IMG/VR virus record: IMGVR_UViG_3300009616_000008 | Location: 1-37,422 of that record | Reading direction: 5' to 3' (one strand) | DNA from: a virus | Length of the DNA stretch: 37,422 bases | Part shown: piece by piece, positions 8,162 through 14,068 of the stretch | Layout of the letters: every line of letters begins with the position of its first letter | Position numbering within the stretch: the first letter of the stretch is position 1 | Made by a program: the position numbers and the translations under genes | Notes under the pieces: model-generated | Seen by the model: only the letters and a program-made list of their open reading frames with translations | Database searches by the model: none | What the model was told of the DNA's origin: nothing

Positions 8162-8947
8162 TTATGGTCGGGATGAAAGAAATGATGCTCCTGTTAAAGC
8201 AATACTTGTTACTGGATTTAAATTTCGATAAATTACTGCCGCATTTAACCCATAACCGATAAGCCGGTCATACCATTTAGGATTAGTCAATCTTCTAAAA
8301 TTCCCTGTAATCGCATCTACATTATTTGTAATACTTCCAGCATCTTTCATCAAACTTGGAAAACCTGCATTAAAAGTTTTTGTCATATCACTAATATCAC
8401 GCCCTGTATAACGGAAATTAGCTAATACATCTGTTGTCATGTTTTGCCAACATAAACCATTTGTAGTACAATCTGTTTGTTGATTAAATCTTTCCCCAAC
8501 TTGTGCCGGAAGAGCAGCATATACTGTTGTCACTTGATCTATATTTTTATTTAATTCCGTTTCCTGTTCATTCAAATTTGCATTAAAAGTACCTAATTGC
8601 GTATTAACATTTGCTGATAAAATATCTACCGTTTCCGTAAATTTATCCACACGGGCGAATACATCGGTTTTAAAACTCTGTTTAGGTCCTAATAAAGCGT
8701 CCTGGATATTCCCAACTCTCTTATCCGTTTTATCAAATAATTGCGTAGTCAATTCCTGAAAACTATCAGCACGTTTATTTACCAATGCAATTGTATCTGT
8801 TCTTAATACATTCATTTGTATTGTAGCATTATTTTGTAAGGAAGTCAACTGAGAATTGATAATAAATGGGAGAGTAAAAAATGCACCTGCTATGGCACAA
8901 TACATTAGAATTTTAGAATATATTAAAAGCCTTTTTTCTACTAACAT
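8162..8947 (-). CDS. membrane-anchored coiled-coil protein, 261 aa
   Basis: Residues about 8-30 (IYSKILMYCAIAGAFFTLPF) form one N-terminal transmembrane helix. The rest is long helical sequence with heptad-like repeats, many Asn/Gln/Thr, and a pair of cysteines (DCTTNGLCW) that could form a disulfide outside the cytoplasm. A second weakly hydrophobic stretch is near the C-terminus (LNPVTSIALTGASFL). A strong ribosome site (GGAGGAAATTTTTC) precedes the ATG, which overlaps the end of the thioredoxin-like gene. It may act at the inner membrane, for example in superinfection or lysis control, but that is a guess. Confidence 0.65.
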   Translation of the reverse strand: MLVEKRLLIYSKILMYCAIAGAFFTLPFIINSQLTSLQNNATIQMNVLRTDTIALVNKRADSFQELTTQLFDKTDKRVGNIQDALLGPKQSFKTDVFARVDKFTETVDILSANVNTQLGTFNANLNEQETELNKNIDQVTTVYAALPAQVGERFNQQTDCTTNGLCWQNMTTDVLANFRYTGRDISDMTKTFNAGFPSLMKDAGSITNNVDAITGNFRRLTNPKWYDRLIGYGLNAAVIYRNLNPVTSIALTGASFLSSRP

Positions 8948-9264
8948 GAAAAATTTCCTCCAAATAGGAGAGATAATTCATTATCATTAGTGCAATGAAT
9001 TGCCGCACCCACCAATCTTCCATTTTTAAAAGCATAGATATCTGGCAAATTCCTAACAGAGAATTTTTCAACCAATTCTCTTTCAGTATCATAATCAACT
9101 GAATAAACTTTAACAATATGTAAATTGGATTCATTCACCGTTTCTAAATAATTACGTGTTTGAATTCCTATAGTATCCCAAGTAGCTGTAAAATATACAA
9201 TAACTGGGCATAAAGCTTCAATAACTTTAGATTGGAAATCTTTAAATGTAAGATTTTCTATCAT
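8941..9264 (-). CDS. thioredoxin-fold protein lacking the active-site cysteines
   Basis: The layout matches thioredoxin: CPVIVYFTATWDTIGIQ in place of the usual ATWCGPC active-site segment, then VKVYSVDYDTERELVEKF and RNLPDIYAFKNGRLVG, containing the conserved cis-proline and the glycine after it. Both redox cysteines are replaced (Asp and Ile in the CxxC positions), so dithiol exchange should not be possible. Length 107 aa is that of a standard thioredoxin. It may be a structural or polymerase-accessory partner, as host thioredoxin is for T7 polymerase, but there is no direct evidence. Start and upstream stop overlap as TAATG. Confidence 0.7.
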   Translation of the reverse strand: MIENLTFKDFQSKVIEALCPVIVYFTATWDTIGIQTRNYLETVNESNLHIVKVYSVDYDTERELVEKFSVRNLPDIYAFKNGRLVGAAIHCTNDNELSLLFGGNFSC

Positions 9265-9728
9265 TATAACCTCGATATTTCATTAACAATATCTGTTAAG
9301 AAATGTTGATAATCGGCATGTGGTTTAATACCGTATCTTTGGCAAGTTACATCAATATTATCAAATCGAAAATATGATGGAGGACAATATACTATCACTT
9401 CTTTATGACTACCTAAACACTGTCCTAATTCTAAAAGTGAAATTGGACTTTGTTTAGATGGATCAAAATAGAAAACTACAATAGTCGCTAATTTAATTGC
9501 CTCTTGTTCCCAAGTAATTTGTTTACGTAATTGAGATCCGCCAAGATTAGGATTCCAATTCTTCCGGCGAGGATTAAGAACCACAATATAATCGAAACGA
9601 TCTAATTCTTTGGCTAATTTATCTTGCCAATCGATAGCAGTCCCATTAGCAATAGATCCAGCCAGAAAAATACTAAATCTATTATTAGCTATTCCAAATT
9701 CGTGTGGTGCTTCTATTACTGTGGCCAT
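9264..9728 (-). CDS. nucleoside 2-deoxyribosyltransferase-like protein
   Basis: FSIFLAGSIANGTAIDWQ, LNPRRKNWNP, QITWEQEAIKLATIVVFYF and ISLLELGQCLGSHKEVIVYC match the phage-type nucleoside 2-deoxyribosyltransferase-like family (Nuc_deoxyri_tr2). Members have a Rossmann-like fold, with the Glu of LLELG as the catalytic candidate. The enzyme would move deoxyribose between bases or hydrolyse the glycosidic bond of nucleosides or nucleotides. At 154 aa it has the usual size. It sits beside dUTPase, consistent with nucleotide salvage. The biochemical activity in phages of this family is mostly untested. Confidence 0.75.
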   Translation of the reverse strand: MATVIEAPHEFGIANNRFSIFLAGSIANGTAIDWQDKLAKELDRFDYIVVLNPRRKNWNPNLGGSQLRKQITWEQEAIKLATIVVFYFDPSKQSPISLLELGQCLGSHKEVIVYCPPSYFRFDNIDVTCQRYGIKPHADYQHFLTDIVNEISRL

Positions 9729-9739
9729 TTTATTCCTTT

Positions 9740-9815
9740 TGGCAGGGGTGGGGAGACTCGAACTCCCGTCTTACAGTTTTGGAGACTGCCATCCTTCCCA
9801 TTAAACGACACCCCT
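9740..9815 (-). tRNA. tRNA-Trp (CCA)
   Basis: A complete cloverleaf: acceptor AGGGGTG / CACCCCT, D arm with GGG, anticodon loop CTCCAAA giving anticodon CCA, T loop TTCGAGT, and an encoded GCCA 3' end. It reads Trp UGG codons and lies between the deoxyribosyltransferase-like gene and a small gene. Confidence 0.93.
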
Positions 9816-9833
9816 ATTAGTGGCGTTATACAA

Positions 9834-10118
9834 TTATTTATCGCTTTCTAATTCTAATAAAATATCATTAGGGATATTATCTTTAGACAAAATCATAAAT
9901 GGTGCCACAAAAAGAGTTACTGTTTTTACTTTCCAAGTTTTTGCTCTTCCAATTCTATAATCCCATTTATCTTCTATACGAGCCCGAATAGAAATATTAC
10001 CATTTTCTGTAATGTTGACAACTCTTCCAACTCTTAAATGTGTTCCTTTATATTTACTAGAAGTGGGAGCAGCGATATAATCTCCAATTTTAATTTCACG
10101 TTCAAAAATATCTTTCAT
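9834..10118 (-). CDS. hypothetical protein, 94 aa, SH3/KOW-like
   Basis: The sequence EREIKIGDYIAAP...KGTHLRVGRVVNITENGNISIRAR has the alternating hydrophobic/Gly pattern of a small beta-barrel (KOW/SH3-like), often found in nucleic-acid-binding proteins; this is inference from pattern only. The start overlaps the preceding gene's stop as ATGA, so it is translationally coupled to the glycosyltransferase-like gene. A later small gene (20483-20770) has a similar VGDRI-type opening. Confidence 0.55.
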   Translation of the reverse strand: MKDIFEREIKIGDYIAAPTSSKYKGTHLRVGRVVNITENGNISIRARIEDKWDYRIGRAKTWKVKTVTLFVAPFMILSKDNIPNDILLELESDK

Positions 10119-10987
10119 ACTTTTATAATTTTTCCTTTTGAGAAAATAGCAGCTAAATCCGATAAATTACCAGCATTCTTAACCAAAATACTGGCCATAG
10201 AAAACATAACCATCATTGTTATTACCTTTAGTGCCTTTTCATATCCGGATTGTGGATTAACACAATCGGATATAATATGCATATCAATCGGTGCATGAGG
10301 TGGTACTCTATAAAATTCATCCATAATTATTATTTGCGGAAATTGTTTCTGCATTTTTTCAGCAATTATCTGTTCTTCTGGTTGAAACCAAATTTTATAT
10401 GTTGGATGTTCTATTAATAAATTCTCTAAAATACCAAAATAATCTTCAATTGAAACCAATTTCAAACCAGGATTAATTCGTAAATCATTAAATTTATTTG
10501 TTCCTCTGTGAGAAACCGCTATTGTTTCTTCTGGAATTAAATTATACCTTTTAAAAAGTATATTTGCATACTGTTGTACACTTGGACTCCATTTTACAAG
10601 TCGTGGTACAATTTCCCTTAATAATTCCATTTCAGATACATTATAAACATCAATACGACCTAATGTTAAAAGATCATTCAACTTTCGCATATATTCACCC
10701 ATACCAATAGGGTATGGATATACTTGCGGCCAAATATCATGTGGATTATCTAAGACTTCATCTAATTCTACTAACGGTTGTTCAAAAAACCAATCCCAAA
10801 CATTTGGTCCTAATAATATAGGAGCATTTGAATCTTTATATAAACCAATTGTAGATCCTCGGCGCCAATCAACGGCCGCTTTAATTCCACACAATTCAGC
10901 ATTTCGGAGCATCAATACATAATTCAATATATGAAATGCTAATGGTGATTCATCATCGCTATCACATTGGATTAATGCATAACTCAT
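10115..10987 (-). CDS. putative glycosyltransferase, fucosyltransferase/NodZ-like
   Basis: The middle of the protein contains IAVSHRGTNKFND, matching the nucleotide-sugar motif of fucosyltransferase-type GT-B enzymes (usual H-x-R-R-G-D-K form). It is followed by a strand-helix segment (YKIWFQPEEQIIAEKMQKQFP) and a C-terminal block ALKVITMMVMFSMASILVKN AGNLSDLAAIF resembling the family's acceptor-side helix with its SNxS-like turn. Length 290 aa is plausible. It could modify phage DNA, a host surface sugar or a protein. Homology is remote and judged by eye, so another GT-B family remains possible. It is coupled to both neighbours by ATGA overlaps. Confidence 0.5.
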   Translation of the reverse strand: MSYALIQCDSDDESPLAFHILNYVLMLRNAELCGIKAAVDWRRGSTIGLYKDSNAPILLGPNVWDWFFEQPLVELDEVLDNPHDIWPQVYPYPIGMGEYMRKLNDLLTLGRIDVYNVSEMELLREIVPRLVKWSPSVQQYANILFKRYNLIPEETIAVSHRGTNKFNDLRINPGLKLVSIEDYFGILENLLIEHPTYKIWFQPEEQIIAEKMQKQFPQIIIMDEFYRVPPHAPIDMHIISDCVNPQSGYEKALKVITMMVMFSMASILVKNAGNLSDLAAIFSKGKIIKV

Positions 10988-11136
10988 GGTTTAAATTCCG
11001 TATCTTTAATAGAACAATTTGAGATTCTTTCTACTGGAAGAAGTCTTTCAATAAAATCACAAGCTTCCTCATAAGTATCAGTAGAAACCAATTTCTTTTT
11101 AGATTCATAAATAATAAAACGTTTAGTTTTATTCAT
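10984..11136 (-). CDS. small hypothetical protein, 50 aa
   Basis: A minus-strand frame beginning MNKTKRFIIYESKKKLVS and ending CSIKDTEFKP. Its stop overlaps the next start as ATGA, and its own ATG overlaps the end of the upstream 86-aa gene by 8 bases. This operon packing strongly supports it as a gene. The mix of strand-like start and helix (TYEEACDFIERLL) suggests a small folded domain; no family recognised. Confidence 0.6.
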   Translation of the reverse strand: MNKTKRFIIYESKKKLVSTDTYEEACDFIERLLPVERISNCSIKDTEFKP

Positions 11137-11389
11137 TTTTAAGATTTTCCAAATAAGATCTTTGTTCTAAAAGTTCTTTTCTTTCATCTGCCAAAACCAC
11201 TAATATAGAACAATCTATACCATATTTTTTCAAATTATCAAGTATATCTTTCCAATTACTACAGCTTATTGATTCTAATTTATCAGAAATATCTTTCAAC
11301 ATATAAGCAATATCATTAAATTTTCTTGTATTATCTTCTATTTTTCTTGCTACTTCTTTTTCTTTTTTAAAATATTCTTTTACTTCCAT
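11129..11389 (-). CDS. hypothetical coiled-coil protein, 86 aa
   Basis: I place the start at ATG 11389 (MEVKEYFKKEKEVARK), behind a strong AAGGGAGGGG ribosome site. The longer open frame upstream is only the tRNA-Leu gene read as protein. The protein is almost wholly helical and charged (KEYFKKEKEVARKIEDNTRK; LADERKELLEQRSYLENLK), a likely coiled coil, with one short middle segment containing two cysteines. Function unknown. Confidence 0.6.
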   Translation of the reverse strand: MEVKEYFKKEKEVARKIEDNTRKFNDIAYMLKDISDKLESISCSNWKDILDNLKKYGIDCSILVVLADERKELLEQRSYLENLKNE

Positions 11390-11414
11390 AAAATTTCCCC
11401 TCCCTTCAAAAATT

Positions 11415-11491
11415 TGGTAGCCCGAGAGGGATTCGAACCCACAAAAAATAGCTCCTAAGGCTACCGCGTCTGCCAATTTCGCCACCGGGCC
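11415..11491 (-). tRNA. tRNA-Leu (UAG) with shortened variable arm
   Basis: Acceptor GGCCCGG / TCGGGCT (with two G-U pairs) and encoded ACCA; D arm GCG...CGC with GG; anticodon loop CTTAGGA, anticodon TAG, reading CUA. The base composition and three-pair D stem are those of class II Leu tRNAs. However, the region between anticodon and T arms is only a run of T residues where a long paired variable arm is expected, and the outer T stem has a mismatch. Confidence 0.85.
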
Positions 11492-11503
11492 AATTTTACT
11501 TTT

Positions 11504-11773
11504 CTATAATACTTCCAAAACTGGTTTAGAAATTATTTTAACTTCTTTTACCAATTTATAAATACCAAAAATCACTTCTCCATCACCACTATTATTGCGT
11601 AATTGTTCATTTAGAAATTCAGTATCTTGTAAATCTTTTTCATTTGAAGATACTATATTTTCATCAATATCACTATATATTAACGTATTTTCCGTTTTAT
11701 TTCCCTTTCTTTGGTGTAGTAACCAAAACTGCTGAAGGATTAGCAGATAATTTATAAGTTCTAACCAATTCAT
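11504..11773 (-). CDS. hypothetical protein with no clear start, paralogue of upstream gene
   Basis: The well-supported part (ENTLIYSDIDENIVSS... to stop at 11504) lies after the end of the 75-aa gene at 11697. Its ending GIYKLVKEVKIISKP resembles GVYELVRTYKLSANP of that gene, so the two look like tandem duplicates. No ATG, GTG or TTG starts the paralogous region itself. The listed ATG at 11773 would read the first copy in another frame, which is unlikely to be real protein. Possibilities are a lost start, a frameshift from the upstream gene (+1 at the GGGAAATAA end) or a rare start codon. Confidence 0.4.
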   Translation of the reverse strand: MNWLELINYLLILQQFWLLHQRKGNKTENTLIYSDIDENIVSSNEKDLQDTEFLNEQLRNNSGDGEVIFGIYKLVKEVKIISKPVLEVL

Positions 11774-11924
11774 AAACTCCAACTAAAATTTCTTGTCCTT
11801 CATTAAAATTACTAAGGACATCTTCAACATACTCCTTTTGTTTTACATCAGATTCCTTAGTATCCAGATCAAAAGAATCCTTTCCTTCAACAACAACAAT
11901 CGTTTTTAGTAAATTATGTGACAT
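11697..11924 (-). CDS. hypothetical protein, 75 aa
   Basis: Starts MSHNLLKTIVVVEGKDSF and ends in a basic tail TTPKKGK. The C-terminal block GVYELVRTYKLSANPSAV recurs in the following gene, indicating local duplication. The ATG is preceded by AAAAGAGAGAAAAAAA, a purine-rich ribosome-site region. No family recognised. Confidence 0.6.
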   Translation of the reverse strand: MSHNLLKTIVVVEGKDSFDLDTKESDVKQKEYVEDVLSNFNEGQEILVGVYELVRTYKLSANPSAVLVTTPKKGK

Positions 11925-11940
11925 TTTTTTTCTCTCTTTT

Positions 11941-12303
11941 CTATAAATATAAACTTGGTAATTTAACTGCTTCTTCTACTAATCCAACCCAATAATCATC
12001 CAAATTATCAATATTAAAATCTTTTTCACCAAAACCATTATCCCTCAAAAAATTTCTAATATACATCCCATAACCAAAATGATATTCTGTCCACCATTCT
12101 TGTGGGTCATTATCAATCGCTTGACGAATTTTATCTATTGATTCCCGTTTTAAATGAACTTTTAAAAATTGAACACATTCATTACGTAAATCCGGTCTTA
12201 ATAAAGCCACTTTATCCGCATGATATTTTTGCCAATTTTCTGGTAAATTCAAATCGACTTCACCAGTTATTTTCTCCTCGGTTTGTTTCCATATTCTAAA
12301 CAT
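11941..12303 (-). CDS. conserved phage hypothetical protein, 120 aa
   Basis: The block EWWTEYHFGYGMYIRNFLRDNGFGEKDF followed by NLDDYWVGLVEEAVK is a pattern seen in many tailed-phage and bacterial hypothetical proteins (W-W-x-x-Y-H-F-x-x-G-M-x-x-R-N). Its role is unknown. The ATG has an AAAGGTAATAT ribosome site and lies behind a near-consensus sigma-70 promoter (12366-12394). Confidence 0.7.
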   Translation of the reverse strand: MFRIWKQTEEKITGEVDLNLPENWQKYHADKVALLRPDLRNECVQFLKVHLKRESIDKIRQAIDNDPQEWWTEYHFGYGMYIRNFLRDNGFGEKDFNIDNLDDYWVGLVEEAVKLPSLYL

Positions 12304-12365
12304 ATATTACCTTTTAAATGATTGGTTCCACATGTGGATGTAATTCTTCAAAATAACATAATCTA

Positions 12366-12394
12366 AATATATCACAAATAATTCTGGTTGTCAA
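12366..12394 (-). promoter_or_regulatory. Early sigma-70 promoter
   Basis: Minus-strand TTGACA (12394-12389), 17-base spacer, TATATT (12371-12366), reading into the 120-aa gene at 12303. It lies just downstream of tRNA-Asn, so it restarts transcription after that tRNA. Confidence 0.75.
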
Positions 12395-12404
12395 GTAAGA
12401 AATT

Positions 12405-12479
12405 TGGCTCTGGCCCTTGGATTCGAACCAAGATCCTAAATGTTAACAGCATTTCGCTTTACCATTAAGCTAGACCAGA
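12405..12479 (-). tRNA. tRNA-Asn (GUU)
   Basis: Acceptor TCTGGTC / GGCCAGA with one U-G pair, D arm GCTTAATGGTAAAGC, anticodon stem AAATG / CATTT with loop CTGTTAA (anticodon GTT), T loop TTCGAAT, and encoded GCCA. A standard class I tRNA. Confidence 0.93.
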
Positions 12480-12490
12480 AGATCCTTTAG

Positions 12491-12722
12491 CTACCCGGGA
12501 ATGTAATTACTTTCAGAATCTAAAACCAATTCATATTTGAGCAAGTAAAATTTATAATTTTCAATATAACATTGGTGGTCTTTTTAAATATAAATAATAG
12601 CTTGTGTAACATAATCAGGACGTTTGTATAATTTAGCTTTACTTATTTTTTATCCACGTATCACGACCACAATAAAATGGCTTAATCCATCCATCATTAC
12701 GCCGCAAAATATACACATTCAT
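12491..12722 (-). pseudogene. broken small phage gene (frameshift plus nonsense)
   Basis: An AAGGAT ribosome site and ATG 12722 open MNVYILRRNDGWIKPFYC and run 27 codons to a TAA at 12641-12639. A +1 shift continues KAKLYKRPDYVTQAIIYI to an in-frame TAA at 12586-12584, after which the same frame continues KDHQCYIENYKFYLLKYELV to TAG at 12493-12491. Losing one A from the A6 run before the first stop would give ...DTWIKISKAKLYKRP... The combined product resembles the common small phage proteins with a C-terminal E-Y-E-L-V block. Two lesions make a decayed gene more likely than a sequencing slip. Confidence 0.6.
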
Positions 12723-12734
12723 AATATTATCCTT

Positions 12735-12809
12735 TGGAGCGAGGTGCGAGGATCGAACTCGCATAAACTAGCTTGGAAGGCTAGCGCACAACCATTATAC
12801 CAACCTCGC
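12735..12809 (-). tRNA. tRNA-Gly (UCC)
   Basis: Acceptor GCGAGGT / ACCTCGC, anticodon stem CTAGC / GCTAG, loop CTTCCAA (anticodon TCC), T loop TTCGATC, encoded TCCA. The ribosome site of the broken gene at 12722 follows the CCA end almost directly. Confidence 0.93.
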
Positions 12810-12901
12810 CACGCTCATCCGAGGCGCCCATTCGCGATTCGCGAATCGCGAATCCCGAATCTATAATGGTCTCATGGTCTTGAAGCCACAGGATTCCTCG
12901 C
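12810..12901. other. G+C-rich spacer with palindrome
   Basis: Between tRNA-Gly and the 63-aa gene lies about 90 bases of much higher G+C content than the surroundings. It contains a perfect 24-base palindrome (listed separately) and a GAATCC...GGGATTC pair that could close a larger stem. I see no open frame or tRNA in it. Confidence 0.45.
12830..12853. repeat. 24-bp perfect palindrome built from ATTCGCG units
   Basis: The half-site ATTCGCGATTCG is followed directly by its reverse complement. The repeat unit ATTCGCG occurs twice per arm, so alternative foldings are possible. No T-run follows on either strand, so it is not a standard intrinsic terminator. It may be an RNA processing hairpin or a protein-binding site. 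Confidence 0.8.
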
Positions 12902-13093
12902 TTATCGAATACGCAATTGATATTGTAACTTTTCTGCCAAAATCATAATATCTTCGGCATTTTCGGTACAAACAAATCTTAACCCACTATCCTTACGTAT
13001 TTCTACATTTTTTAGTATTTCATATATTTCTCCTATTGTTAGATAATCTCTCAATAGAAAAAATAAAAATAATTTAATTCGTTCTTGATCCAT
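12902..13093 (-). CDS. hypothetical protein, 63 aa
   Basis: The start is ATG 13093 (MDQERIKLFLFFLLRDYLTI), with a TTGAGGAATAGT ribosome site; the longer frame upstream is tRNA-Gln read as protein. A hydrophobic helix near residues 6-18 is followed by charged helix and a short strand (GLRFVCTEN). It could be a small helical regulator. No family recognised. Confidence 0.55.
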   Translation of the reverse strand: MDQERIKLFLFFLLRDYLTIGEIYEILKNVEIRKDSGLRFVCTENAEDIMILAEKLQYQLRIR

Positions 13094-13114
13094 ACTATTC
13101 CTCAATTCAAAATT

Positions 13115-13188
13115 TGGCACCCGGTCAGGGACTCGAACCCCAATTAATGGCTCCAAAGGCCACTGTCCTACCATTAGACGAACCAGGT
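13115..13188 (-). tRNA. tRNA-Gln (UUG)
   Basis: Acceptor ACCTGGT / ACCGGGT, D arm with GG, anticodon stem TGGC / GCCA with loop CTTTGGA (anticodon TTG), T loop TTCGAGT, encoded GCCA. The upstream gene's stop codon ends one base before the tRNA 5' end. Confidence 0.92.
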
Positions 13189-13189
13189 A

Positions 13190-13552
13190 TTAACCCATAG
13201 AACTTGGTGAAGTACCCATAGTATTTACATTAGCATTATAAGGTTCTTCTATTTTTGACCGACGAAATTCCTTATTTTTTTCTTCTCGTTCTGTTTTATC
13301 TCTATCTTCAGTTATTGGTGTATCTTTCAAAAAATTTTCAAGAGACATATCATCCATACGGCCTACTTGGATAACTACACCATCAAGGACAAAATGCCAT
13401 TCATTTGCTGGAAGATCAAGTAATATTTCTTGCCCTTCATCAAATCGGTAAGACCAATGTTCATCAGCCCCTTTAACAGGACCTACATAACCATGCATAT
13501 TTAATAAAATGGTTTGCGTTGCTTGTTTAAAAATTTCTTTATAAGATTTCAT
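13190..13552 (-). CDS. hypothetical protein, 120 aa
   Basis: Unrecognised. An N-terminal helix (SYKEIFKQATQTILLNMHGY) and a strand-rich middle (YRFDEGQEILLDLPANEWHFVL) are followed by a highly charged region (TEDRDKTEREEKNKEFRRSK) that is probably disordered. The stop lies one base from tRNA-Gln, so mRNA and tRNA are likely cut from the same transcript. Confidence 0.6.
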   Translation of the reverse strand: MKSYKEIFKQATQTILLNMHGYVGPVKGADEHWSYRFDEGQEILLDLPANEWHFVLDGVVIQVGRMDDMSLENFLKDTPITEDRDKTEREEKNKEFRRSKIEEPYNANVNTMGTSPSSMG

Positions 13553-13564
13553 ATTTAATATTTA

Positions 13565-13960
13565 TCAAAATTTCAAAAAACTTTCATGGATTAATATACC
13601 TTTTGGTGGTCTTGTTTCACACCTTCCATACCGAGAACTACAATTATATGGTATATATTTCTCAGTATTAAAAATTGCTTTCTTTCCATTTAAAGGACCA
13701 CCAATACAAGGAAATTTAGTAGATCCACTTACTCTTTTATAAGAATAACTATATTCCCATTTTGATTTGGTTTTTAATTTATAAAATACATCACTAATAA
13801 AAACATCTTCCGATCGATTTTCAGTTTCATTATGTATTGTTAACACATCCTGATCCCATTTTATATCATATTTTTCATAAGAATCATAATCTTTTAAGAA
13901 AGCGGGTTGTTTGAATGTTCGTTTTATAACATCAGGGAATTTCGTTTTTCCTATCCACAT
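13565..13960 (-). CDS. hypothetical protein, 131 aa
   Basis: Unrecognised as a whole. The piece FPCIGGPLNGKKAIFN resembles a C-x-G-G-P-x-x-G motif in many small phage proteins of unknown role. The ATG overlaps the end of the upstream 28-aa frame by ten bases. Confidence 0.55.
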   Translation of the reverse strand: MWIGKTKFPDVIKRTFKQPAFLKDYDSYEKYDIKWDQDVLTIHNETENRSEDVFISDVFYKLKTKSKWEYSYSYKRVSGSTKFPCIGGPLNGKKAIFNTEKYIPYNCSSRYGRCETRPPKGILIHESFLKF

Positions 13961-14037
13961 ACTACTACTCCATGTTTAAATAATACACTCGGTTCTATCG
14001 TTCCATCATTATACATTGCAACCTTTTCTTCACTCAT
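13951..14037 (-). CDS. small hypothetical protein, 28 aa
   Basis: ATG 14037 is preceded by GGTGGAAATT and opens MSEEKVAMYNDGTIEPSV, ending GVVVCG. Its stop lies inside the start of the next gene. The good ribosome site and overlap support translation, but such a short frame could be a leader that couples translation. Confidence 0.45.
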   Translation of the reverse strand: MSEEKVAMYNDGTIEPSVLFKHGVVVCG

Positions 14038-14068
14038 AATTTCCACCAATAATATACATGAAATAACA

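Noticed and set aside
11390-11485. Longer N-terminus for the 86-aa protein
   Set aside because: That part is the tRNA-Leu gene read as protein; a strong ribosome site supports ATG 11389.
11942-11949. TATAAATA on the plus strand
   Set aside because: It lies in the end of a minus-strand gene with no plus-strand gene after it. Roughly a dozen such octamers are expected by chance in DNA of this composition on two strands.
12589-12596. TATAAATA on the plus strand in a tRNA interval
   Set aside because: It falls within the coding pieces of a broken minus-strand gene and no plus-strand gene follows.
12624-12866. Plus-strand 80-codon open frame
   Set aside because: It crosses tRNA-Gly and the palindrome and has no ribosome site; it is a shadow of other features. 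The same applies to the plus-strand frames over tRNAs at 17779-18189 and 19914-20129.
12856-12895. Possible extra tRNA (GGTCTTGAAGCC-like anticodon arm)
   Set aside because: No matching acceptor, D or T arms can be drawn around it.
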